A stretch of DNA of 64,000 nucleotides from VRUE01 sp963727465. Its GTDB lineage: Bacteria; Actinomycetota; Thermoleophilia; Solirubrobacterales; 70-9. Shown here in pieces: positions 34,796 through 47,230 of this stretch; the first letter of the stretch is position 1; each line of letters opens with the position of its first letter. The position numbers and the translations under genes are program-made. The DNA is taken from the NCBI GenBank assembly GCA_963727465.1, contig CAVSGL010000018.1, forward strand, positions 1 through 64,000. The letters run 5' to 3'. The notes beneath the pieces are model-generated. The model made no database searches. It saw nothing but the letters and a program-made list of their open reading frames with translations, and was not told the DNA's origin.

Positions 34796-34915
34796 TACGG
34801 GGTCGTCGGGGTGGGGCCGGAACGTCTTGTACTTTTTCGTCGAGCGCATCGGGCGACAGCCCAACCCCGAGTCTTCGAAAAAGTTAAGTGGAGGCCCCGC
34901 CCCGACGGCCCCGTA
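34796..34915. repeat. Long-hairpin element, copy A
   Basis: The outer arms (34796-34818 and 34893-34915) form a 23-bp stem with two G-U pairs. Inside, AACGTCTTGTAC and GTTAAGTGGA flank an inner 9-bp helix, ACTTTTTCG (34831-34839) with CGAAAAAGT (34876-34884), and a third stem TCGGG with CCCGA closes a 12-nt loop. Copy B (42722-42831) has the same plan with different stem sequences. Copy A fills the divergent space between the M28 and site-2 protease genes. Confidence 0.7.
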
Positions 34916-34928
34916 CCATTGAGGCTCG

Positions 34929-36092
34929 ATGCTCGGCGGCAAGCCCATAACCCTCTTCCACGTGCGCGGCATCCGCATCGCCGTCGATTGGTCCTGGTTC
35001 TTCGTCCTCTTCCTCGTCATCTTCTGGCTCTCGCAGTTCTACGGCGACCTGCTCGGCGAGACCAGCTCCTCATCGACGCCGTTCCTGCTCGCGATCGCCA
35101 GCGCCTTCGGCTTCTTCGGCTCGATCGTCCTGCACGAGCTCGGCCACGCCTTCGTCGCCCTGCGCCACGGGATCGGGATCTCCAGCATCCAGCTCTGGAT
35201 CTTCGGCGGCATGGCGCGGATGAGCCGCGAATCGGACTCGCCGCGGACCGAGTTCCAGGTCGCCGTCGCCGGCCCGCTGGTGACGCTGGCGATCGTCGTC
35301 GTCCTGACCGCGATCGGCGTCGGCGCCGCCGGCTGGGGCGACTTCCGCGAAGCGGCCCTGGTCGAGAGCAGCGCCGGCACCTCGGGCGTGCTGGCGATGG
35401 TCGCCTGGCTGGCGATGATCAACTTCCTCGTGCTGATCTTCAACCTGCTGCCGGCCTTCCCGATGGACGGCGGCCGCGTGGTCCGCGCGATCGCCTGGTG
35501 GCGCAGCGGCAACCGCGCCTCGGCGACCCGCTTCGCCGCCAATCTCGGCCGCGTCTTCGGCTACCTCTTCGTCGGCGCCGGCCTCCTGCTCGTCTTCGAC
35601 GGCTACATCTTCGGCGGGGTCTGGCTGGCGCTGATCGGCTTCGTCGTCAACGGCTCCGCCCGCGCCGCGACCGCCCAGACGGCGCTGACCAGCAACATCA
35701 GCGAGCTCGTCGTCTCCGACATCATGGATCGCGAGCCGGTGACGATCCCCGACGAGCTCACGGTCGAGCAGGCCCTCGACGAATACTTCCTGCGCTACCG
35801 CTGGCCCTGGTTCCCGGTCGTCGACGCCGCCCACCGCTTCCTCGGACTCGTCGCCCGCGACAAGGCCGACGAGGTGCCGGAGATCTCGCGCACGACATCG
35901 CGCGTCGCCGACGTGCTCGAGCGCGACGACGGCACCTTCCAGGTCCGCGACGACGCCCCGCTCGACACCCTGCTCGCCAACCGCTCGCTGCGCCGCTTCG
36001 GCGCCGTCTTCGCCGTCGACGCCGACGGCAGGCTGATGGGCGTGATCACCGCCGAGCAGGTCGGCCGGGCGCTGCGCGACGCGGCGGGCTGA
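34929..36092 (+). CDS. Site-2 (M50) protease with two CBS domains
   Basis: This 387-aa membrane protease has the zinc site HELGH (69-73) in a helix and the second ligand region FNLLPAFPMDGG with Asp180. About six helices cover residues 20-235. Two CBS repeats follow (about 240-385), beginning SDIMDREPVTIPDELTVEQALDEY. Site-2 proteases cut membrane-bound anti-sigma factors or clear signal peptides; the CBS part may sense adenine nucleotides. TACCAT ends 9 nt before the ATG. Confidence 0.92.
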   Translation: MLGGKPITLFHVRGIRIAVDWSWFFVLFLVIFWLSQFYGDLLGETSSSSTPFLLAIASAFGFFGSIVLHELGHAFVALRHGIGISSIQLWIFGGMARMSRESDSPRTEFQVAVAGPLVTLAIVVVLTAIGVGAAGWGDFREAALVESSAGTSGVLAMVAWLAMINFLVLIFNLLPAFPMDGGRVVRAIAWWRSGNRASATRFAANLGRVFGYLFVGAGLLLVFDGYIFGGVWLALIGFVVNGSARAATAQTALTSNISELVVSDIMDREPVTIPDELTVEQALDEYFLRYRWPWFPVVDAAHRFLGLVARDKADEVPEISRTTSRVADVLERDDGTFQVRDDAPLDTLLANRSLRRFGAVFAVDADGRLMGVITAEQVGRALRDAAG

Positions 36093-36104
36093 CGCTGCTC
36101 TCGC

Positions 36105-37295
36105 TCAACGAGACGATTCAAGAAACGGGCCGAGCTCGGCGACGTAGCGTGCCAGCAGCGGATCGGTGATCCGCCACTGGCCTCGCCCTTCACTGCGAGC
36201 GAGCCCGATCCCACGCAGCTCTTCGAGCGCGCGGCGAACCGAATTGCGGGGTAGGTCGTGGTAGGGGGGTTCCCTGCGCGCTATGCGACGGGCCACCTCG
36301 AGGGCATAGCGGTGGACACCGCGCAGACGCTCGACGCTCTGCTCGTGGTTCACACGCTCGCCCTCCAGGGCAGCGCGATAGCCCTGCTCGACGGTGGCCA
36401 GGTCGATCGCGCGGGTTTCGAGGAGCATCGAAGTCATATGGGTCTTCTGGGCGATCAGCATCGTCGCTCGGGGATGGCCGGCCCCAAGCTCGACCAGTCG
36501 GTGCAAGGCAAGTTCGTCAATCTCGCAGCCATCGAGCGCGAAACGGGCGACCAGTCCTTGTGCCCAGTCCTCGGGCGCGATCGGACGTAGCTCATGGAAG
36601 CTGCCGAACTGGCTGAGGGCGCGCTGGCGGGGCGTAAAGAGGTCGCGCATCAGGTGCTCGATCGAGCCGGCGAAGAGCACGCTTACTCGGGGGCTGCGCT
36701 GAAAGATCGCCCGCATTCGCTTGGTCAGGGCATCGGGGTCCCCGTAGGGGTCGCGTGGTCCTGCGACCTCCTGGAACTCATCGAAGAAGATGACGATGCG
36801 CTTGTCGTCTGCCTCCGCTATGCGTCCGGGAAGCGACAGGGCATAGTCGAGGTAGCGGTCAGGATCGCGACGGGCGAGACTCGGCGTGAAGGCAATCTCG
36901 ATCTCCTCCCCGAACTCGGTCTTCGACTTGGCCACCGCTGACACACCGGCAGCGTCGGCGACCATGCGTCCAGCCTCTCGAGCCTGATGGATAATCCGTC
37001 GCAATGCCGAGCGGTTGGCGATCGTCTGGGCAACCAGCGCTTCGGCCAGCTCGCCGGCCGAGGCGATGCGAAAGAGATCGACCTGTACCACGTAGAGGTC
37101 GTCGCTTTCGAGCTGTCGTAAGGCGGCGTCGCAGACGCTCGTCTTCCCGGTTCTGCGAGGGCCGGAGATCACCAGGTGCCCGCCGCCGGCGAGCGTCGCT
37201 GTGATCTCGCGCACATCCTCCCCCCGACCGATCAATAGCTCGGCGGGAAGTGGCTGGTCGGTCGGGAAGAGGGATGCGCTCGCCTCGCGGGACAT
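36105..37295 (-). CDS. AAA/STAND-like ATPase (archaeal ATPase type)
   Basis: This 396-aa protein has Walker A SGPRRTGKTS (about 44-53), Walker B RIVIFFDEFQEV (about 168-179) and sensor-like VSVLFAGSIEHLMRDLF, then a C-terminal winged-helix region (RRIARREPPYHDLPRNSVRRALEELRGIGLA in outline). This layout matches the archaeal-ATPase/DUF4143-related group. The cellular role is not known. An operator-like palindrome at 37325-37341 matches the one in front of the ATPase remnant at 12405. The nuclease-fold-like gene 86 bp upstream runs in the same direction. Confidence 0.82.
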   Translation of the reverse strand: MSREASASLFPTDQPLPAELLIGRGEDVREITATLAGGGHLVISGPRRTGKTSVCDAALRQLESDDLYVVQVDLFRIASAGELAEALVAQTIANRSALRRIIHQAREAGRMVADAAGVSAVAKSKTEFGEEIEIAFTPSLARRDPDRYLDYALSLPGRIAEADDKRIVIFFDEFQEVAGPRDPYGDPDALTKRMRAIFQRSPRVSVLFAGSIEHLMRDLFTPRQRALSQFGSFHELRPIAPEDWAQGLVARFALDGCEIDELALHRLVELGAGHPRATMLIAQKTHMTSMLLETRAIDLATVEQGYRAALEGERVNHEQSVERLRGVHRYALEVARRIARREPPYHDLPRNSVRRALEELRGIGLARSEGRGQWRITDPLLARYVAELGPFLESSR

Positions 37296-37324
37296 TCGTT
37301 AAGCCTAACAGTTTGCGTCGAAAT

Positions 37325-37341
37325 TGACGCATAATACGTCG
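37325..37341. promoter_or_regulatory. Operator-like palindrome upstream of the ATPase gene
   Basis: TGACGCATAATACGTCG shares the plan TGACG-N2-TAA-N2-CGTC with the site at 12402-12418. An overlapping inverted pair TGCGTC (37314-37319) and GACGCA (37326-37331) extends it. It lies 30 nt from the ATPase start codon at 37295. Confidence 0.5.
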
Positions 37342-37381
37342 GAACTGGATCGAGTGGCAAGCTTGAAAATCGCTCTGGAAA

Positions 37382-38761
37382 TCACTCCTCGGTGGCGGAG
37401 TCGCGGGTCGTTCGTGCTTTAGCTCCCCTCCTAGCCACCAAGGCAGCCACAAGGAGCGCCCCATCGTCTGGCCGCATAGCCGGATCTTCAAGCAGCGCCT
37501 CGAGCGCCAGCACGAGCGGATCTCCCGGTGTGGCTCCGCCTTGCTCGACGAACTGGAGTAGCTCCTCTTCCGTCGGAGCCGCGAGCTCGCCTGTAAAGAC
37601 GGGAGCCCAGTCTCCGTCCTCTCCAGGGGGGCCTGGTTCGGGTCTGGTGAGGTGGATTGTTGAGATCCCACCCGCACGCTCCAAACGAACGCGAGCAGGC
37701 TCGTAGATGTCGCTCGCCTCTGCGGTGGCCGCAATGTGCATTACCCAGGAGGCAAGAAGAAGCACCTCTCCCGCCTCCGTCTCCGGTAGTTCGGCTAGCA
37801 AGGCAGCTGGTTGCTCCGCGCACCATCTAACTGCTCCTGGCACGCGAAACATGAGAGCAGCGATGAGGGCCCACATATATCCGAGATGCTCGACCTCGTA
37901 CTGGGTCCACTGGGTACCGGAGCCGGAGAAAGGCCCGCGTTTGTCGCCTATGTGGTTGAACTCCTGCCAGCGCTTCAGCACCCGGAGCGCACTCGGTCCC
38001 ATTTCTGGCTGCAGAGCGGCGATGAGGCCCAACTCGATGGCTTCACCGGCGGCGGAGGCCATATAGGAGCCGTAGGGTTCCTCGCGAGGCTGGGCTGGCT
38101 CCATGTAGAGATTGGGAGGCTCCCCCCCTTCTACGATCTCCTGCTGCCAGATCTGCCGGAGGCGCTCAAGAAGCAGTGGCAAGAAGCGTTCTGGCTTCTC
38201 TAGGGACAGAAGCACGAAACATCTCTCGCTAAGTCCGGTTATCCCAAGGTCCTTGGCGTAGGCGACAACTTCGCGCAACAGCGAGGGCGGCCAGGGCGGT
38301 TCGGCCAAAGCCGACGCAAACGGCGCTCCATCGACTCGGTCGGCCACGCGACTATGCACATCGAGGATGTTTTCGAACAAGCGCAGCGGCTCATCCTCTG
38401 CTTCGAGAAGATGGATGGAGTAGTTGTGAGCCGCGAACCCAGCGGCCGCATCTGCGGGTCGCTCGGAGCCCAATCCTCCGCAGACGACCAAGTGGAACAA
38501 ATGCAGGGGCTTCCGGAGCCGCTCCGAATCCTTGCCGAGCACCTTAAGCGCATTGGCGGCAATCCCACCGCTAGCCGTCGTCTCCACCTCGAAAGCAATG
38601 AGTGGCACGCGGTCATTTGGTCTCCGGAGCCATGCAACATCGATCGCGGCGGTCCCTGGCCTCAGGCGCCACTCATGCTCTGAGAGATAGCCAAGTGACC
38701 GCCCCAACTGGAGCAAGCTGTCGATTACTTCCCGGCCTCTGTCCAGCGAATGCCTGGTCAC
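37382..38761 (-). CDS. Uncharacterised protein with PD-(D/E)XK-like N-terminus
   Basis: This 459-aa protein is not one I recognise. The N-terminal 100 residues read AAIDVAWLRRPNDRVPLIAFEVETTASGGIAANALKV, where an Asp, then a hydrophobic strand with Glu-Val-Glu, recall the PD-(D/E)XK nuclease core. The rest is helical and Leu/Ala-rich, with no membrane segments and an acidic C-terminus. Base composition is clearly less GC-rich than in neighbours, which suggests transfer. The start is a GTG at 38761. It precedes the AAA ATPase on the same strand, so the two may form a nuclease-ATPase pair. Confidence 0.6.
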   Translation of the reverse strand: MTRHSLDRGREVIDSLLQLGRSLGYLSEHEWRLRPGTAAIDVAWLRRPNDRVPLIAFEVETTASGGIAANALKVLGKDSERLRKPLHLFHLVVCGGLGSERPADAAAGFAAHNYSIHLLEAEDEPLRLFENILDVHSRVADRVDGAPFASALAEPPWPPSLLREVVAYAKDLGITGLSERCFVLLSLEKPERFLPLLLERLRQIWQQEIVEGGEPPNLYMEPAQPREEPYGSYMASAAGEAIELGLIAALQPEMGPSALRVLKRWQEFNHIGDKRGPFSGSGTQWTQYEVEHLGYMWALIAALMFRVPGAVRWCAEQPAALLAELPETEAGEVLLLASWVMHIAATAEASDIYEPARVRLERAGGISTIHLTRPEPGPPGEDGDWAPVFTGELAAPTEEELLQFVEQGGATPGDPLVLALEALLEDPAMRPDDGALLVAALVARRGAKARTTRDSATEE

Positions 38762-38789
38762 TCGGGTGCGATTTGAACCCGTTGCCCGA

Positions 38790-40469
<1,680 letters not shown>

Positions 40470-40496
40470 TGTGGCATCGATAGCATCGCCGCGCCC

Positions 40497-41714
40497 ATGC
40501 CCGAGAAGATCAAGGTCGAGAACCCGGTCGTCGAGCTCGACGGCGACGAGATGACCCGGATCATCTGGTCGTTCATCAAGGACGAGCTGATCCTGCCCTA
40601 CCTCGACATCGACCTCGTCTACTTCGATCTCGGGATCGAGAGCCGCGACGCCAGCGAGGACCGGATCACGGTCGAAGCGGCGGAAGCGATCAAGCGGCAC
40701 GGCGTCGGCGTCAAGTGCGCGACGATCACCCCCGACGAGGCGCGGGTCGAGGAGTTCGGCCTGAAGGAGATGTACCGCTCGCCCAACGGAACGATCCGCA
40801 ACATCCTCGGCGGCGTCATCTTCCGCGAGCCGATCGTGATCTCCAACATCCCGCGCCTGGTGCCGGGCTGGACCAAGCCGATCGTGATCGGCCGCCACGC
40901 CTTCGGCGACCAGTACCGGGCGACCGACATGGTCGTCCCCGGCGAGGGGACGCTGACTCTCACCTACACGCCGAAGGACGGCGGCGAGCCGGTCGAGCTC
41001 GACGTCTACGACTTTCCCGGGCCCGGCATCGCGATGGCGATGTACAACCTCGACGACTCGATCCGCGACTTCGCCCGCGCCTCGATGCGCTACGGCCTCG
41101 ACCGCGGCTATCCCGTCTACCTCTCGACCAAGAACACGATCCTGAAGCGCTACGACGGCCGCTTCAAGGACCTCTTCGCCGAGGTCTACGAGGACGAGTT
41201 CAGGGCCGAGTTCGAGGCCAAGGGGATCGCCTACGAACACCGGCTGATCGACGACATGGTCGCCGCCGCGCTGAAGTGGGAGGGCGGCTACGTCTGGGCC
41301 TGCAAGAACTACGACGGCGACGTGCAGTCGGACACGGTCGCGCAGGGCTTCGGCTCGCTCGGGCTGATGACCAGCGTGCTGATGAGCCCCGACGGCAGGA
41401 CGGTCGAGGCCGAGGCCGCGCACGGCACCGTCACCCGTCACTTCCGTCAGCACCAGCAGGGCAATCCGACCTCGACCAACCCGATCGCCTCGATCTTCGC
41501 CTGGACGCGCGGCCTCGCCGCCCGCGGCCGGATCGACGAGACGCCGGATGTCTCGCGTTTCGCGGCGACGCTCGAGCAGGTCTGCATCGAGACGGTCGAG
41601 AGCGGCAAGATGACCAAGGACCTGGCGCTGCTCGTCGGTCCGGAGCAGCAGTACCTGACCACCCAGGAGTTTCTCGCCGCGATCAAATCCCGACTTCAGG
41701 AGGCAACCACGTGA
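40497..41714 (+). CDS. icd: NADP-dependent isocitrate dehydrogenase
   Basis: This 405-aa enzyme is the eukaryote-like homodimeric type: VVELDGDEMTRIIWSFIKDELILPYLDIDL at the start, CATITPDEARVEEF, SPNGTIRNILGG for substrate binding, and EAEAAHGTVTRHFRQHQQGNPTSTNPIASIFAWTRGL at the metal and NADP region (in outline). It converts isocitrate to 2-oxoglutarate. A TAGCAT box ends 10 nt before the ATG. The stop overlaps the GTG of mdh by 4 nt. Confidence 0.96.
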   Translation: MPEKIKVENPVVELDGDEMTRIIWSFIKDELILPYLDIDLVYFDLGIESRDASEDRITVEAAEAIKRHGVGVKCATITPDEARVEEFGLKEMYRSPNGTIRNILGGVIFREPIVISNIPRLVPGWTKPIVIGRHAFGDQYRATDMVVPGEGTLTLTYTPKDGGEPVELDVYDFPGPGIAMAMYNLDDSIRDFARASMRYGLDRGYPVYLSTKNTILKRYDGRFKDLFAEVYEDEFRAEFEAKGIAYEHRLIDDMVAAALKWEGGYVWACKNYDGDVQSDTVAQGFGSLGLMTSVLMSPDGRTVEAEAAHGTVTRHFRQHQQGNPTSTNPIASIFAWTRGLAARGRIDETPDVSRFAATLEQVCIETVESGKMTKDLALLVGPEQQYLTTQEFLAAIKSRLQEATT

Positions 41715-42697
41715 GCACCCCCGTCAAAGTCACCGTCACCGGCGCCGCCGGACAGATCGGCTACGCGCTGCTCTTCCGCATCGCCAGCGGCCAGATGCTC
41801 GGCCCCGACACGCCGGTCGAGCTCAGCCTGCTCGAGATCCCCGACGCGGTGAAGGCGGCCGAGGGCACGGCGATGGAGCTCGACGACTGCGCCTTCCCGC
41901 TGCTGCGCAAGATCGACATCTTCGACCAGCCGGGACCCGCCTTCGAGGGCTGCAACGTCGGCCTCCTGGTCGGCGCCCGGCCGCGCGGGCCCGGCATGGA
42001 GCGGGCCGACCTGCTCGAGGCCAACGGCGGGATCTTCAAGCCGCAGGGCGAAGCGATCGCCGCCGGCGCGGCGGACGACGTGCGCATCCTGGTCGTCGGC
42101 AACCCGGCCAACACCAACTGCCTGATCGCGCTCTCCAACGCCGACGGGGTTCCGCGCGAGCGCTTCACCGCGATGATGCGGCTCGACCACAACCGCGCGA
42201 TCGCCCAGCTCGCCAACAAGCTCGGCAAGCCGGTCGACAGCGTCACCAACATGACCGTCTGGGGCAACCACTCGACGACGCAGTACCCCGACCTGGTCAA
42301 TGCCAGGGTCGAGGGCGCCAGCGCCTGGGACGCGGTCGACGACGAGGCCTGGGTCGGCGAGGAGTACATCCCCCGGGTCGCCAAGCGCGGCGCCGAGATC
42401 ATCGACGCCCGCGGCGCCTCCAGCGCCGCCTCCGCCGCCAACGCGGCGATCGACCACGTCCACGACTGGGTCCTCGGCACCCCCGAGGGCGAGTGGGTCT
42501 CGATGGGCGTCCCCTCCGACGGCTCCTACGGGATCGAGGCGGGCGTGGTCGCCGGCCACCCGTGCAGCTGCTCCGGCGGCGAGTGGAAGATCGTCGAGGG
42601 CCTCGAGCTGACCGACTTCTCCCGCCCCCGCATCGAAGCCAGCATCGCCGAGCTCCAGGAGGAGCGCCAGTCCGTCAGCCAACTGGGCCTGGTGTAG
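41711..42697 (+). CDS. mdh: Malate dehydrogenase
   Basis: This 328-aa enzyme has the NAD loop TGAAGQIGYALLFRIA, the substrate arginine region VGARPRGPGMERADLLEANG, VVGNPANTNCLIA and the catalytic His in MTVWGNHSTTQYPD. It belongs to the cytosolic-type MDH group common in Actinobacteria. It oxidises malate to oxaloacetate. The GTG start overlaps the icd stop (GTGA). A structured element follows 25 nt after the stop. Confidence 0.96.
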   Translation: MSTPVKVTVTGAAGQIGYALLFRIASGQMLGPDTPVELSLLEIPDAVKAAEGTAMELDDCAFPLLRKIDIFDQPGPAFEGCNVGLLVGARPRGPGMERADLLEANGGIFKPQGEAIAAGAADDVRILVVGNPANTNCLIALSNADGVPRERFTAMMRLDHNRAIAQLANKLGKPVDSVTNMTVWGNHSTTQYPDLVNARVEGASAWDAVDDEAWVGEEYIPRVAKRGAEIIDARGASSAASAANAAIDHVHDWVLGTPEGEWVSMGVPSDGSYGIEAGVVAGHPCSCSGGEWKIVEGLELTDFSRPRIEASIAELQEERQSVSQLGLV

Positions 42698-42721
42698 GAA
42701 CTGCCGAAAGCTGAGCGTCGA

Positions 42722-42831
42722 GGGGGTCCCGGTAGGGGCGAAACGTCTTGTACCTTTTTGTCGACTGCCGCGGGCGCCAGCCGCAACCCGCGTCTTCAAA
42801 AAGGTTAAGTGGAGCCCCTACCGGGACCCCC
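42722..42831. repeat. Long-hairpin element, copy B
   Basis: The outer arms (42722-42739 and 42814-42831) form a perfect 18-bp stem whose sequence differs from copy A. The inner helix is ACCTTTTTG (42752-42760) with CAAAAAGGT (42797-42805), and CGCGGG (42769-42774) pairs with CCCGCG (42787-42792) around a 12-nt loop. The motifs AACGTCTTGTAC and GTTAAGTGGA are kept. It lies between convergent genes, so it may end both transcripts. Confidence 0.7.
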
Positions 42832-42842
42832 CTCCGGCAACC

Positions 42843-43223
42843 CTATTTCGCCGGGTAGTACTGGCGCCCTTTCTTCTTCACCCGTCCCTCTTTCTCGAGG
42901 TCGCCGAGGACCCGGTAGAGGTAGTTGGGCTTGATTTTCATCTGTTTGGCGATGTCCGAGGCGCTGATGCCGGGGCTGCCCTCGACCAGCCCGACGGCCT
43001 GGTCGGCGCGGGTGCCCTTGCGACGACGACGCCGTTTTTTCGGTGCGCCGCCTTTGGAGCCCGAACCTCGCGGGCGGCCCGGCCCGCGGCCGCCGCGACC
43101 CGTGACCTTGCCGCCCAGCTCTGCGAGGGCGCGCTCGAGACGCTTGCGCTCCTCGTCCAGCTCGGCGAGGCGCTTCACGACCAGGTCGCGGGCCTCGTCG
43201 AGTACGTGAGTGGTGCTTGGCAT
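42843..43223 (-). CDS. Small DNA-binding protein with coiled coil and winged helix
   Basis: This 126-aa protein has a coiled coil (VLDEARDLVVKRLAELDEERKRLERALAEL), a very basic Gly/Arg/Lys linker (about 40-70) and a C-terminal winged-helix-like domain: SASDIAKQMKIKPNYLYRVLGDLEKEGRV. It probably binds DNA through both the helix-turn-helix and the basic linker, perhaps as a nucleoid protein or local regulator. AAAGGAAA lies just before the ATG. The downstream side abuts hairpin element copy B. Confidence 0.7.
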   Translation of the reverse strand: MPSTTHVLDEARDLVVKRLAELDEERKRLERALAELGGKVTGRGGRGPGRPRGSGSKGGAPKKRRRRRKGTRADQAVGLVEGSPGISASDIAKQMKIKPNYLYRVLGDLEKEGRVKKKGRQYYPAK

Positions 43224-43345
43224 TTCGTTTCCTTTCGTCCGGGCCGCTCTCCGCGCACCGGAAAACTGGTAAGCAGGGAATTACGAACCGCAGTGTTGCA
43301 CAGTTCTTGCGAACTCTCACGGTTTTCACCGTCAGGTGTAAAGCC

Positions 43346-43366
43346 CACTGGCCGAATTGGCCAGTG
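43346..43366 (-). terminator. Hairpin after the fatty-acid hydroxylase gene
   Basis: CACTGGCC and GGCCAGTG pair perfectly around GAATT, about 12 nt beyond the stop of the minus-strand gene at 43379. Outer GTCAGG (43331-43336) and CCTGAC (43371-43376) extend the symmetry. Confidence 0.6.
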
Positions 43367-43378
43367 TCACCCTGACTA

Positions 43379-44044
43379 TTAGCCGCGACGTTTTCTGGGC
43401 AGCGTCTTGAAGACGACATCCCAGAGCGGCGAGGACACCCCGAAGCCGAAGCGGTGGTCCTGGAAGTGGTGGCGCATGTGCTGTTCGCGCAGCCTTTTGC
43501 CAAAGTCCGACTTGGGTACGAAGTGATGCACGTAGTAGTGCGTGTAGTCGTAGAAGAGGTAACCGGCGATGAAGCCGCCGAACAGGGGGTAGGCGGCCGG
43601 GGTGCCGAAGATCAGCGTGAAGGCGAGGAAGAAGAGCGCCGCCAGCGGGATCGAGACGGCCGGGGGCATGACCAGCCGCAGCTTGTCGTTGGGGTGATCG
43701 TGGTGGATGCCGTGGATGATGAAGTGCATCCGCCGGCCGAAGGCGTTGTCGGGCTCCCAATGGAAGACGAGCCGGTGCAGCCAGTACTCGGTCAGCGTCC
43801 AGATCGCGACGCCGCCGAGGCTGAGCAGGACCAGTTCCCAGACGGCGGTTCCGCGGTCGGCGGCGAGCCACTCCATCGCGACGATCACGGGCACGAAGAC
43901 GACAGCCGGGATCGCCGGGTGCACCCGCGAGAAGAAGTTGAGGAAGTCGCTCTCGAACAGTTGCGGGGAGGCCGAGAGCTTCTCGGTGCGATTGTGGGAG
44001 GCCATCGGGGAGATAGAGATGGTAGCGGGAGCGGGCGCCGCCAC
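43379..44044 (-). CDS. Fatty acid hydroxylase/sterol desaturase family protein
   Basis: This 221-aa membrane protein has the di-iron histidine clusters of the family: HRLVFH, HFIIHGIHHDHP, HYYVHH and QHMRHHFQDH, spread between four predicted helices. The spacing fits a fatty acid 2-hydroxylase-like enzyme without a cytochrome b5 domain. It would hydroxylate membrane lipids or carotenoids. The start is uncertain between 44044 and an ATG 13 codons later. A hairpin terminator follows. Confidence 0.87.
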   Translation of the reverse strand: MAAPAPATISISPMASHNRTEKLSASPQLFESDFLNFFSRVHPAIPAVVFVPVIVAMEWLAADRGTAVWELVLLSLGGVAIWTLTEYWLHRLVFHWEPDNAFGRRMHFIIHGIHHDHPNDKLRLVMPPAVSIPLAALFFLAFTLIFGTPAAYPLFGGFIAGYLFYDYTHYYVHHFVPKSDFGKRLREQHMRHHFQDHRFGFGVSSPLWDVVFKTLPRKRRG

Positions 44045-44155
44045 CGGATTGCCCCGCGCCTCGCCGCAAGACGCGGGGAAGTTGTGAACGACCTGTTGAG
44101 AAAGCGTTGCGATTTGCGGGAACAGGCGTCACGGAAGTGTCACGAGATTGGCAAC

Positions 44156-44350
44156 ATGGCCGCCGTGCCGCGCAAGAAGAAACCGATCTGCGACGACTGC
44201 TACTTCCGGCGCAACCAGCTCTGCGCCCTCCAGCTCGAAGAGCCCTGCGCGACCTTCCGCGAGAACCGCCCCGAGGGCCTCGTCCCGCCCCGCCAGCCGG
44301 TGCTCCTGATGCGGCCCCCTCGCTGGGCGAATCAGCCGCAGCCCGCGTAG
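44156..44350 (+). CDS. Small four-cysteine zinc-ribbon-like protein (64 aa)
   Basis: The frame from ATG 44156 gives AAVPRKKKPICDDCYFRRNQL, then CAL and EEPCATFREN. The CxxC, a further Cys and EPCATF make a compact four-cysteine metal-site candidate. The function is unknown. Its codon use fits real coding, and it sits alone upstream of hsp20. I recall similar small proteins in related genomes but cannot name the family. Confidence 0.6.
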   Translation: MAAVPRKKKPICDDCYFRRNQLCALQLEEPCATFRENRPEGLVPPRQPVLLMRPPRWANQPQPA

Positions 44351-44396
44351 GACGGGCGGCCTCTCCCGCTTGGCTCGGGCGGCTATGTTTTGCGCA

Positions 44397-44836
44397 ATGC
44401 CTGAACGAGACGTGTTCGCAAACTTCGCCCGCATGCGTAGGGAGATGGACCAGATGCTTGGAGGGGCCTGGGGGCGGACCACCTATGTGAGCCGTCGCAG
44501 CAGCGGGTTCTCGCCCAATGTCGATGTCTATTACTGCGGGGAACCGCAGCGGGCTGTGGTCAAGGTCGACCTTGCGGGGGTGGACCTCGAGCAGGTCGGG
44601 ATCGAGGTCAGCGGCCGCCAGCTGGCGATCGTCGGCGAACGGCCGGTGCAGGAGACCGAGGGGCGCGTCTACCAGCAGGTGGAGATCCCCTCCGGCCCGT
44701 TCCGGCGCATCGTCGAGCTACAGGTCGACGTCGACGCCGACCGCGCCAAGGCGACCTACGAGGACGGGATCCTGCGGATCGAGCTGCCGCTGAAGGACCC
44801 GGCGCAGACGAGCCGCCGGGTGCCGATAGGGCGCGA

Positions 44837-44840
<4 letters not shown>
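44397..44840 (+). CDS. Hsp20/alpha-crystallin small heat-shock protein
   Basis: This 147-aa protein has the alpha-crystallin domain: SPNVDVYYCGEPQRAVVKVDLAGVDLEQVGIEVSGRQLAIVGER and the closing ATYEDGILRIELPL, with the C-terminal V-P-I motif (RRVPIGRE). It holds unfolding proteins under stress. I chose ATG 44397 because TATGTT ends 7 nt before it, fitting a leaderless transcript. The stop overlaps the GTG of lon, so chaperone and protease are coupled. Confidence 0.92.

Positions 44841-47230
<2,390 letters not shown>

Noticed and set aside
34796..34915. Riboswitch for the site-2 protease or M28 peptidase
   Set aside because: The second copy lies between two convergent gene ends, where a leader riboswitch would have no gene to control.
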